Below are positions 26,529 through 34,048 of a stretch of 64,000 bases of DNA, piece after piece. The notes beneath the pieces are model-generated. The model was not told the DNA's origin. It saw only the letters and a list, made by a program, of their open reading frames with translations, and searched no databases. Origin of the DNA: Bradyrhizobium sp. DOA9 (GTDB lineage Bacteria > Pseudomonadota > Alphaproteobacteria > Rhizobiales > Xanthobacteraceae); the NCBI RefSeq assembly GCF_000617845.2, contig NZ_DF820425.1:193690-257689 (forward strand). Direction: 5' to 3'. Position 1 is the stretch's first letter. Every line of letters starts with the position of its first letter. The position numbers were made by a program, and so were the translations under genes.

Positions 26529-27305
26529 CTACGACGCCAGAAATCCCCCGTCGGCCGCCAGCACGTGGCCAACCACGTAAGAGGACGCATCCGACGACAG
26601 CCACACCACAGCCTCCGCCACCTCCTCCGGGCTCCCCATCCGCCGCAGCGGCAATCCCGCGCTCACCGTCGCGATATCGCCGACGCCGGAGCGCAGCATC
26701 ATGTCGGTGACGACGCGGCCCGGCGCGATGGCGTTGATGCGGATGCCGCGGGGGGCGTTCTCCAGCGCCACTGATCGCGTCAGCGAGATCGCAGCGGCCT
26801 TGGAGGCCGAATAGAGCGAGAAGCCCGGATTGGGATTGCGCACGCCGCTGACGGAGGTATTGACGACGATGCAGCCGCGCCCCTGCGCCAGCATCGCCGG
26901 CAATTGGTGACGCAGGCAGAGGAACAGCGCACGGACATTGGTGTCGAACACGCTGTCGTAGGTGTCGGTGCCCTGCTCCTCCAGCGGCGCGCGGCGCTCC
27001 TGGAAGCCGGCATTGTTGAAGGCGACGTCGAGCCGGCCGCAGCGCGCGACGGCGGTGCCGACGAGGCGCGCGACCTCATCTTCCTTCGTGATGTCGGTCT
27101 GGAGCGCGATCGCCTCCGTGCCGAGCTCGCGGCACGCCGCGGCGGCGGCCTCGATCTCGGCCTCGCGCCGGCCTGCGATGATGACCGCGTCCGCCCCTTC
27201 GGTAGCCATCCGCAAGGCCGTGGCGCGCCCGATGCCGCTGCCGCCGCCCGTGACCAGGCAGACCTTCCCGCTCATCCGCATGCCGGTCGGCGAAGCTCCG
27301 CTCAT
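26529..27305 (-). CDS. SDR-family oxidoreductase
   Basis: 258 residues. Rossmann nucleotide motif TGGGSGIG is near residue 19-26, NNAG near 90, catalytic Ser in NTSVSGV and YxxxK in YSASKAA, and a typical C-terminal VGHVLAADGGFLAS. NAD(P)-dependent oxidation of a hydroxyl or keto group is expected; the substrate is not deducible. A TGxxxGIG-type classical SDR of about 250 residues fits the family. It is transcribed away from the MarR gene, and the two starts are separated by a gap containing a perfect 29-base palindrome, so it is likely the main target of that repressor. Confidence 0.88.
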   Translation of the reverse strand: MSGASPTGMRMSGKVCLVTGGGSGIGRATALRMATEGADAVIIAGRREAEIEAAAAACRELGTEAIALQTDITKEDEVARLVGTAVARCGRLDVAFNNAGFQERRAPLEEQGTDTYDSVFDTNVRALFLCLRHQLPAMLAQGRGCIVVNTSVSGVRNPNPGFSLYSASKAAAISLTRSVALENAPRGIRINAIAPGRVVTDMMLRSGVGDIATVSAGLPLRRMGSPEEVAEAVVWLSSDASSYVVGHVLAADGGFLAS

Positions 27306-27340
27306 GGCCTACTCCAAAACACTTGCGCGCGCCGTTGCGC

Positions 27341-27369
27341 GCATATAGTTGTATGATACAACTATATGC
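27341..27369. promoter_or_regulatory. Perfect 14+1+14 palindrome, probable MarR operator
   Basis: GCATATAGTTGTAT-G-ATACAACTATATGC is a perfect dyad placed in the gap between the divergent SDR and MarR genes. MarR dimers typically bind such AT-rich dyads of 16-20 bases. It overlaps the upstream candidate ATG (27366) of the MarR gene, which argues for the start at 27381. Confidence 0.75.
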
Positions 27370-27380
27370 CGGGAGTCAAG

Positions 27381-27842
27381 ATGGCCGAGCTTTCGCTGAT
27401 CGACGACATCCGCGCCGCATCTCGCCTGATGGTGCGCGAACTCGGCTTCATGGATGCGACGGTGGCGGCCTCGGACTATCCGCCCTCGGCGGTGCACACG
27501 ATCCTGGAGATCGGCATCCGCGGGCCGATGAATTCGGGCGAGCTCGGGGATTTCCTGCTTCTGGAGAAATCCAGCGTCAGCCGCCTGGTGCGCAAGCTGA
27601 TCGATTGCGGCGAGCTCAGGGAGACGCCGGACGAGGCGGATGCGCGCAGCAAGCAGCTGTCGCTGACGGCGAAGGGCCGGCGCACGTTGGAGGCACTCCA
27701 TGCCTTCGGCCGGCAGCAAGTGCGCGGCGCGCTGGCAGCGTTGACGGAAGCCGAGCAGCGCAAGGTGCGCGAGGGCATGATGCTCTATGCGCGGGCGCTG
27801 CGGGCGAGCCGGGTGGGAGATGAGGTGGAAGCGGCGGTCTAG
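27381..27842 (+). CDS. MarR-family transcriptional regulator
   Basis: 153 residues from the ATG at 27381, preceded by GGGAG; a further in-frame ATG at 27366 lies inside the operator-like palindrome. A helical N-terminus leads to a winged HTH (about 35-105): SAVHTILEIGIRGPMNSGELGDFL, LEKSSVSRLVRKLIDCGEL and the wing DEADARSKQLSLTAKG. MarR proteins are homodimeric repressors released by small aromatic or lipophilic ligands. Together with the divergent SDR gene and the shared palindrome this forms an autoregulated pair. The ligand is unknown. Confidence 0.9.
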   Translation: MAELSLIDDIRAASRLMVRELGFMDATVAASDYPPSAVHTILEIGIRGPMNSGELGDFLLLEKSSVSRLVRKLIDCGELRETPDEADARSKQLSLTAKGRRTLEALHAFGRQQVRGALAALTEAEQRKVREGMMLYARALRASRVGDEVEAAV

Positions 27843-27864
27843 CCACAAGCTCGGTGTCGTCGCC

Positions 27865-27892
27865 CGCCTAGTGCGCAATTGCGCACTAGGCG
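27865..27892. terminator. 28-base perfect palindrome between convergent genes
   Basis: CGCCTAGTGCGCAA is followed directly by its exact reverse complement, giving 28 self-complementary bases with no spacer. It sits between the stops of the MarR gene (27842) and an SDR gene (27928) that converge on it. It may act as a bidirectional, U-tract-free terminator or belong to a REP-type family. Confidence 0.5.
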
Positions 27893-27927
27893 GGGCATGA
27901 CAGCGTCATTTGCGGCAACGATAGCGA

Positions 27928-28722
27928 CTACTTCCCGAACTCTTCCCGCATCCTGGCCTGGATCTTGGCCATGCCGCCGATCCAGCGGTCGTAATTCTCG
28001 GTCTTCTTGCGCATATAGCCGAGCACTTGCGGGTGCGGCAGGATCAGGAAGGTTTCCTGCTCGAGGCCGGCAAGCACGTCTTTCGCCACCTGCTCGGGCG
28101 TCAGGTCGCCGTCGCCGGATTGCGGGCCCTTGGGGATCGATCGCAGCATGTTGGTGTCGACGCCCTGAGGGCAGAGGATCGAGACCTTGATGTTGTGAGC
28201 CTTGTGCGAGATCGCGAGATTCTCGGCAAAGCCGACCGCGGCATGCTTGGTGGTGGAATAGGCCGGGCTGCCAACCTGCGACAACAGGCCCGCGGCCGAG
28301 ATGGTGTTGAGGAAATAGCCGCCGCCGCGCGCCTTCATGCGCGGGATCAGATGCCGTGCCGCATAGACATGCGCCATGACGTGGATCGCCCAGCTGCGCT
28401 GCCACGGCTCGTCGGAGGCGCCACCGGCATTGACCGACATCGGATCGAAGCCGCCGCCGATGCCGGCATTGGAGCAGAACAGCGCGATCGGGCCGAACTG
28501 CCGCTCGGTCTCCTCGATGACGTGGGCGACGTCCTTTTCCTGCGCGACGTCGCATTTGAAGGCGGCGCCGTCGACCATGGCCGCGACCGCTCTCGCATTG
28601 GCGGCGTCCATGTCCGCGACCACGACCTTGGCCGCGCCCGCATTGTGAAAGGCCTCGCACAGCGCCTTGCCGATGCCGTTAGCGCCGCCCGTGACGACCA
28701 CGACCTTGCCGGTCACCTGCAT
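27928..28722 (-). CDS. SDR-family oxidoreductase
   Basis: 264 residues. The cofactor motif TGGANGIG (about 11-18) is followed by an acidic residue at the end of strand 2 (VVADMDAANARA), favouring NAD over NADP. NAG, the catalytic Ser in NTISAAG and YxxxK in YSTTKHAAVG are all present. The C-terminal section (PEQVAKDVLAGLEQETFLILPHPQ) is of the type seen in SDRs that act on hydroxy-fatty or aromatic compounds. The ATG at 28722 is clear. It is a separate unit from the hemolysin III gene upstream, with a 44-base gap. Confidence 0.88.
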   Translation of the reverse strand: MQVTGKVVVVTGGANGIGKALCEAFHNAGAAKVVVADMDAANARAVAAMVDGAAFKCDVAQEKDVAHVIEETERQFGPIALFCSNAGIGGGFDPMSVNAGGASDEPWQRSWAIHVMAHVYAARHLIPRMKARGGGYFLNTISAAGLLSQVGSPAYSTTKHAAVGFAENLAISHKAHNIKVSILCPQGVDTNMLRSIPKGPQSGDGDLTPEQVAKDVLAGLEQETFLILPHPQVLGYMRKKTENYDRWIGGMAKIQARMREEFGK

Positions 28723-28742
28723 GCGACGTCTCCTCTCGTCCT

Positions 28743-28801
28743 ATTATACCGCTTCGCGGAAACTTCTCAGCTCAACACGAGGTCGAGCACCGCGGTATAA
28801 T
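28743..28801. repeat. 10-base inverted repeat flanking the hemolysin III stop
   Basis: ATTATACCGC at 28743-28752 and its exact complement GCGGTATAAT at 28792-28801 enclose 39 bases that contain the end of the hemolysin III gene. It may form an RNA stem that ends or protects the transcript; it may equally be chance. Confidence 0.35.
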
Positions 28802-29462
28802 GGCATGCCGCACCGGCCAAGACAAAGCCGTGCCAGATCGCATTCTGAAAGCGCAGCCGCCGCCAGGCGTGGAAGATCACGCCAAAGCTGTAGAGCAACC
28901 CGCCGGCAAGGATGAAGCCCAGCACCAGCGCAGGCAACGCCCTGACCACCGGCTCATAGAGCATCACGCCGCTCCATCCCATCGCGAGATAGATGCCGAC
29001 CGAGACGCGGTCGAACCGGCCGGGATAGAGCAGCTTCAGCACGATGCCGAGGATTGCCACGCACCAGACGCCGGCGAGCAGCACCAGCGCGAACACGCTG
29101 TCCTTCAGCGCCAGGATGAAAGGCGTATAGGTCGCGGCGATCAAGAGATAGATCGCGGAATGGTCGAAGCGGCGCAGCAGCCATTTGGCGCGCGAGACCG
29201 GCCAGAGATTATAGGTCGCCGACAGCACCAGCATCGAGAGCAGGCCGGCGACATAGACGGAGACGCCGGCGATGTCGGTGGCGTCGGCATAGACCGCCGT
29301 CAGCACCACCAGCACCGTTGCGGCGATGAGACCTGCGAGCACGCCGATCCCATGGACGATGCCGTCGGCGATCAGCTCCGCGCGATCGTAGTCCCAGCCG
29401 ATCGCGTCGGCCCCGGCGTGGACGGAAGAGGATGCAAGCTGCTTCAACTGGAAGACGGTCAT
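28767..29462 (-). CDS. Hemolysin III / PAQR-family membrane protein
   Basis: 231 residues with about seven membrane helices. The motifs of the YqfA/hemolysin III family are clear: HGIGVLAG near residue 37, SATYNLWPVSRAKWLLRRFDHSAIYLLIAATYTPF in the middle, and HAWRRLRFQNAIWHGFVLAGAACHY near the C-terminus. The conserved His and Asp residues match the zinc site of PAQR receptors, and family members are proposed metal-dependent membrane hydrolases such as ceramidases. The old name hemolysin is not evidence of toxicity. An N-terminal extension of about 25 residues precedes the first helix. Confidence 0.9.
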   Translation of the reverse strand: MTVFQLKQLASSSVHAGADAIGWDYDRAELIADGIVHGIGVLAGLIAATVLVVLTAVYADATDIAGVSVYVAGLLSMLVLSATYNLWPVSRAKWLLRRFDHSAIYLLIAATYTPFILALKDSVFALVLLAGVWCVAILGIVLKLLYPGRFDRVSVGIYLAMGWSGVMLYEPVVRALPALVLGFILAGGLLYSFGVIFHAWRRLRFQNAIWHGFVLAGAACHYTAVLDLVLS

Positions 29463-29647
29463 GGCAATCCGGCAACGGCTCGAGGCAATGGCCTCTGTAT
29501 GGGTGTTTCGGGACCGGCGGGTCGTTCAAGCGGCTGATTTGCCGACAAAGGCGGTGGAAGTATGAAAGCTTGAATTTCCTCAGGCAATTGCCACTTTTGT
29601 GACTAATCCGATTTACGTATCCCTCGCCCGAGATCCCTCACGTTCAT

Positions 29648-31117
29648 ATGGCATTCAGTTTCCAGGATATCGTCGAGGAGGCGCGGCTGTCGGCGCGGGC
29701 GCTGATCGACTATGGCGAGCATTTCTTCAATCCGACGGTGCGGCTTGGTGTCACCGGCCTGTCGCGTGCCGGTAAGACGGTGTTCATCACCGCGCTGATC
29801 CACGGCCTGACGCGCGGCGGCCGGTTTCCGGTGTTCGAGGCCTATGCCTCGGGCCGGATTGCGCGGGCGCATCTGGCGCCGCAGCCGGACGATGCCGTGC
29901 CGCGCTTTTCCTATGAGAGCCATCTGCGCGCGCTGATCGAGGAACGGCGATGGCCGAGCTCGACCGTGGACATCAGCGAGCTCCGTCTCGTGATCGACTA
30001 CCAGCGCCCGAACGGCGCCGACCGCACGCTGACGCTCGACATCGTCGACTATCCCGGCGAATGGCTGCTGGACCTGCCGCTGCTCCAGAAGAGCTACGAG
30101 CAATGGTCTGCGGAGAGCCTGGCGCTGTCGCGCGAGGCGCCGCGCGCGCATCTCGCGGCCGAGTGGCACAGCCATCTCGCAACGCTCAAGCCTGAGGCGC
30201 GCGAGGACGAGCAGGCGACGCTGACGGCCGCAAAGCTCTTTACCGATTATTTGCGCGCGTGCCGCGACGAGCGCTTCGCGATGAGCCTGCTGCCGCCCGG
30301 CCGCTTCCTGATGCCCGGAAATCTCGCCGACACGCCGGCGCTGACCTTTGCGCCGCTCGACGTGCCCGCGGGCATGCAGGCACCCGAGGGATCGCTGTGG
30401 GCGATGATGGTGCGGCGCTTCGAAGCCTACAAGGACGTCGTGGTGCGGCCGTTCTTTCGCGATCATTTTGCGCGGCTCGATCGCCAGATCGTGCTGGCCG
30501 ATGCGCTCGCCGCGTTCAATTCCGGCCCCGAGGCGCTGCACGATCTCGAAGCCGCGCTATCAGGCATTCTCGACTGCTTCAACATCGGCCGCAGCACGAT
30601 CCTCTCCAGCCTGTTCCGGCCGCGCATCGACCGCATCCTGTTCGCGGCGACCAAGGCGGATCATCTGCATCATTCCAGCCACGACCGGCTCGAGGCGGTG
30701 CTGCGCCGCGCCGTCTCGCGCGCGGTCGCGCGCGCGGAAACGACCGGCGCGGCGATCGACGTCGTCGCGCTTGCCGCCGTGCGCGCCACGCGCGAAGCGC
30801 AGGTGGCCCGGGGCCGCGACAAGTTGCCGTCGATCCTGGGAACACCGGCCGCAGGCGAAAGCGCCGGCGGCGAGTTCTTCGACGGCAACACCGAGGTTGC
30901 GACCTTTCCGGGCGACCTGCCGCTCGATCCCGAACCGCTGTTCAACGGGGCGGATGCCTTCCGCGGGCTCGCGACGGAGGCGGCGGGGAACAGCGATTTC
31001 CGCTTCCTGCGCTTCCGCCCGCCGAAGCTCGAGCGCGAGGGCACGGATGAACCGACGCTGCCACACATCCGCCTCGACCGTGCCTTGCAGTTCCTGATCG
31101 GAGACAAGCTGTCATGA
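29648..31117 (+). CDS. ycjX: YcjX-family (DUF463) P-loop protein
   Basis: 489 residues. The P-loop GLSRAGKTVF (35-44) lies after an N-terminal FQDIVEEARLSARAL helix. A DIVDYPGEWLLDLPLL segment provides the second nucleotide-binding motif (DxxG-like), and KADHLH resembles the NKxD-like base-recognition motif. This is the DUF463/YcjX family of predicted GTPases/ATPases. In E. coli ycjX and ycjF lie in the phage-shock regulon and respond to envelope stress. No PspA or PspF gene is in the window. The downstream ycjF overlaps by four bases (ATGA), so the two are translationally coupled. Confidence 0.9.
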   Translation: MAFSFQDIVEEARLSARALIDYGEHFFNPTVRLGVTGLSRAGKTVFITALIHGLTRGGRFPVFEAYASGRIARAHLAPQPDDAVPRFSYESHLRALIEERRWPSSTVDISELRLVIDYQRPNGADRTLTLDIVDYPGEWLLDLPLLQKSYEQWSAESLALSREAPRAHLAAEWHSHLATLKPEAREDEQATLTAAKLFTDYLRACRDERFAMSLLPPGRFLMPGNLADTPALTFAPLDVPAGMQAPEGSLWAMMVRRFEAYKDVVVRPFFRDHFARLDRQIVLADALAAFNSGPEALHDLEAALSGILDCFNIGRSTILSSLFRPRIDRILFAATKADHLHHSSHDRLEAVLRRAVSRAVARAETTGAAIDVVALAAVRATREAQVARGRDKLPSILGTPAAGESAGGEFFDGNTEVATFPGDLPLDPEPLFNGADAFRGLATEAAGNSDFRFLRFRPPKLEREGTDEPTLPHIRLDRALQFLIGDKLS

Positions 31118-32142
31118 CCGAGCGATCGAAGCCCCGGCGGCCGGCGACGTTCCGGCTCGACGATCCCGGCGTCGTCGTCACCGAGACCGACGAGACCAGC
31201 CGCCTCGGTCGCGCCACCATCCAGATCACGCCGGAGCCCGATCCGGCGCTGCTGCCGGTGCCGGTGCAAGCCGCGCTGCCGGCGCGGCGCGGCTTTCCCT
31301 GGGGCGCGCTGTTCTGGTCGGGGCTCGCCGGATTGACGCTGCTCGGCACCGGGCTCGGCGTCGTCCATTTGATCGAGGATCTGTTCGCGCGCAACCAAAC
31401 GCTCGGCTTCGTCGGGCTTGCCTTCGCCGCCGTCACCGCGCTGGCGCTCGCGGTGGTGATCGGGCGCGAGGCGTTCGGGCTGGCGCGGCTTGCGACCATC
31501 GAGAAGCTGCATCAGCGCGCAACGGCCGTGCTCGCCAGCGACGATCGCAAGGAGAGCCGCGTCATCGTGCAGGATCTCCTGAAGATCGCGCACCAGAACC
31601 CGCAGCTGGCGCGTGCCCGCGCCACGCTGGAGAGTCATGCCGGCGAGATCATCGACGGCGCCGACATGATCCGCCTCGCCGAGCGCGAGCTGATGTCGCC
31701 GCTGGATGCCGAGGCGCGGCGGCTGGTGTCCTCAGCCGCGCAAAAGGTCTCGATCGTGACCGCGGTGAGCCCGCGCGCGGCAATCGACGTGCTGTTCGTG
31801 CTCGTGGCCGCGCTGCGCCTGATCCGCCAGCTCGCTTATCTCTATGGCGGCCGTCCCGGCGCGCTCGGCATGATCCGCCTGCTTCGCCACGTCATCGCCC
31901 ATCTCGCCATCACCGGAGGCATGGCCGCGAGTGACAGCCTGGTGCAGCAGATGCTCGGCCATGGCATTGCGGCAAAGCTGTCACAGCGGCTCGGCGAAGG
32001 CGTGCTGAACGGACTACTGACGGCGCGGCTGGGATTGGCCGCGATCGATGTCACGCGGCCGCTGCCGTTCGCGGCCCTGCCGCCGCCGAAGCTGTCGGAT
32101 CTGGCGACCGATCTGCTGCGGAAGAAGGACGGGGAGGAGTAG
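31114..32142 (+). CDS. ycjF: YcjF-family (DUF697) membrane protein
   Basis: 342 residues. After a 55-residue polar N-terminus (FRLDDPGVVVTETDE) come two close membrane helices (about 67-83 and 92-118), then a helical domain and a C-terminal DUF697 region with VLFVLVAALRLIRQLAYLYGGRPGALGMIRLLRHV and hydrophobic character. The start overlaps the stop of ycjX, and the pair ycjX-ycjF is a conserved unit. It probably anchors the YcjX P-loop protein at the membrane during envelope stress. A long repeat begins ten bases after its stop. Confidence 0.88.
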   Translation: MTERSKPRRPATFRLDDPGVVVTETDETSRLGRATIQITPEPDPALLPVPVQAALPARRGFPWGALFWSGLAGLTLLGTGLGVVHLIEDLFARNQTLGFVGLAFAAVTALALAVVIGREAFGLARLATIEKLHQRATAVLASDDRKESRVIVQDLLKIAHQNPQLARARATLESHAGEIIDGADMIRLAERELMSPLDAEARRLVSSAAQKVSIVTAVSPRAAIDVLFVLVAALRLIRQLAYLYGGRPGALGMIRLLRHVIAHLAITGGMAASDSLVQQMLGHGIAAKLSQRLGEGVLNGLLTARLGLAAIDVTRPLPFAALPPPKLSDLATDLLRKKDGEE

Positions 32143-32151
32143 CGGCGCTTT

Positions 32152-32335
32152 CTTACCCTGCCCTGGAGGGGGAGGGTCGGCTCGCAGCGCGCCAGCGATG
32201 CGAGCCGGGGTGGGGTGACGGTCTCTCCCCATCCAACACTGCCCGCGTGGAGAGATCACCCCACCCCGCTCGCGCTGCGCGCGATCGACCACGGGCGAGC
32301 TACGCTCGTCCCGGACCCCTCCAGGGGAGGGTAAG
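32152..32335. repeat. 184-base palindromic repeat, second family
   Basis: Outer arms CTTACCCTGCCCTGGAGGGG and CCCCTCCAGGGGAGGGTAAG pair with few mismatches. Inner arms GGGGTGGGGTGA and TCACCCCACCCC pair as well. The element fills the gap after ycjF and runs into the end of the convergent GT39 gene, supplying its last 26 codons and stop. Confidence 0.8.
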
Positions 32336-33899
32336 CGCCCGCCAGCACCTTCCACTGGAATAGCGGCGAGTCCTTGGGCGGTGACAGCTCCGGGGTCCAG
32401 CCGGTCAGCTTCTCCAGCACATAGGTGTCCGTCACGACACCACGCCATTGGCGGTCGACCCGGCCGAGTTGCTCGCGCTGGGCGGGGATGCTCTCCCACA
32501 GCGATGAACGATCGTCCGGCTCGCGCCCGACATAGATTCCGGCGTGGCCCTTGATCTTGTCCATGCCGGGATCGCGGAAATCCTGGAAGCGGCCGCGCTC
32601 GTTGATCTCGATCACGGGCACGCGGCCACGGAACAGCCAGCTCATCATGGCGTAGGTGCGGTAGTCCGTGGTCGCGATCCAGGTCGCGCCTGTCGCCTCG
32701 AGGGCGGCTTGCGCGCGCGCGGCCACCTGCTCGTAGCCGGCTTCGGCGCCGATCGGGTCGAGCTTGCCGAGCCAATTCCAGGGCGCGGCAACGTAGTAGA
32801 GGAACACGATGATGACGAAGGCGATCCCTGAGACGATCGCTGTCCTGGCCCAGAACAGCGAGGATTCCAGCATCCGGGCGGACCACCCCTCTTTCCTCAT
32901 CGTGACGAGATTGACCGCGGTGGCGGCAAAACCGACCGGCCACATGAACATCGGCCAGGTGTCACCGACGCGAAGCGTCAGCGACTTGAAGAAGAAATAG
33001 GCGAACGGCACCAGCACCGCGGTCGACAACAGGATCGCGACCGGCTCGCGCGTACGATAGCCGCGCCACGCCGTCAGCACCAGGCCCGTCAACACCACCG
33101 GCAGCATGACGAAGCCGACCAGGCCGAATTGCAGGCCGATGTAATCGCCGGTCGTACGCAACGAAACGCCGTAATTGGCGGTGGCGCGCACGCCCTGGAA
33201 GCGGAACGAGGCCCAGTCGTGCTGCGCGTTCCAGATCAGCACCGGCGAGAACACCGCCAAAGCGACGACGACGGCGAGATAGGGGTAAGGGCTGCGCAGC
33301 CAGCGCCAGCGCCAATCCGGCACCAGCAGAAAGGCGGCAACCGCCGGCGCGAACATGATCACGGTGAATTTCGAGAGCATCGCGAGGCCCGCGAACAGTC
33401 CGGCCGCCAGCCACCAGCGACCATCACCGCCCTGCGCCAGCCGCACCAGCGACCATATCATCGCGACCGCAAACGGGATCATGGCGATGTCGGGCGCGAC
33501 TTTGGCCATCAGCAGGCCGTAATAGAGCGCGGCCTCCGGCATCAGCACCGCGAACGCGATCGCGCGCGCATCATGGGTGAGGCGGCGGACGATGTCGGCG
33601 AGCAGCAGCTGCGTCACCAGCATCGCGACGATGCCGCCGAAGCGGACGCCGAGATTGGTGTCGCCGAAGATCGCGGTCCCGAAGCGGATCAGCCAGGCGA
33701 TGCCGGGGGGATGATCGAGGAAGCTGAGCGCAGCCTCCCTGGACCAGGTCCAGTAATAGGCTTCGTCGGTGCGCAGCTCGATGGCGGAGGCGTAGACGAT
33801 GCGGAGCAGCGTCATCGCGGCAATGATCGCTGCGGCAATCAGGATGAGGCGGCGTTCGGCGCCGTCTGGCTTCGCAGAGATGTCGGGAGCGATCGTCAC
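32256..33899 (-). CDS. GT39-type membrane glycosyltransferase
   Basis: About 547 residues from a GTG at 33899; a GTG at 33980 would add 27 residues without obvious homology. About eleven membrane helices precede a C-terminal soluble domain. The catalytic acidic pair lies in RTDEAYYWTWSREAALSFLDHPPG near the N-terminus, the pattern of ArnT/PMT enzymes that transfer a sugar from a polyprenyl phosphate donor to lipid A, protein or a glycan. It is likely an inner-membrane enzyme with a periplasmic active site. The last 26 residues, after PLFQWKVLAG, are encoded by an intergenic palindromic repeat, so the natural stop appears to have been replaced. Confidence 0.85.
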   Translation of the reverse strand: MTIAPDISAKPDGAERRLILIAAAIIAAMTLLRIVYASAIELRTDEAYYWTWSREAALSFLDHPPGIAWLIRFGTAIFGDTNLGVRFGGIVAMLVTQLLLADIVRRLTHDARAIAFAVLMPEAALYYGLLMAKVAPDIAMIPFAVAMIWSLVRLAQGGDGRWWLAAGLFAGLAMLSKFTVIMFAPAVAAFLLVPDWRWRWLRSPYPYLAVVVALAVFSPVLIWNAQHDWASFRFQGVRATANYGVSLRTTGDYIGLQFGLVGFVMLPVVLTGLVLTAWRGYRTREPVAILLSTAVLVPFAYFFFKSLTLRVGDTWPMFMWPVGFAATAVNLVTMRKEGWSARMLESSLFWARTAIVSGIAFVIIVFLYYVAAPWNWLGKLDPIGAEAGYEQVAARAQAALEATGATWIATTDYRTYAMMSWLFRGRVPVIEINERGRFQDFRDPGMDKIKGHAGIYVGREPDDRSSLWESIPAQREQLGRVDRQWRGVVTDTYVLEKLTGWTPELSPPKDSPLFQWKVLAGAYPPLEGSGTSVARPWSIARSASGVG

Positions 33900-34048
33900 G
33901 GCCGCGCTTTTCCCCGACTTGGCAGGGGGAGTCAATGTGGGGCAAGCTCCCCTGGGATGGTCCCGGGCAAGTGATTTCACAACCTGTCCATATGGGGAAT
34001 TAAAGGCTACGCTGGCTGGTCTCCTCGATGAGCTGATACAACCGAATC

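Noticed and set aside
28767..29462. Haemolytic toxin
   Set aside because: The hemolysin III name is historical; the motifs are those of PAQR-type membrane proteins.
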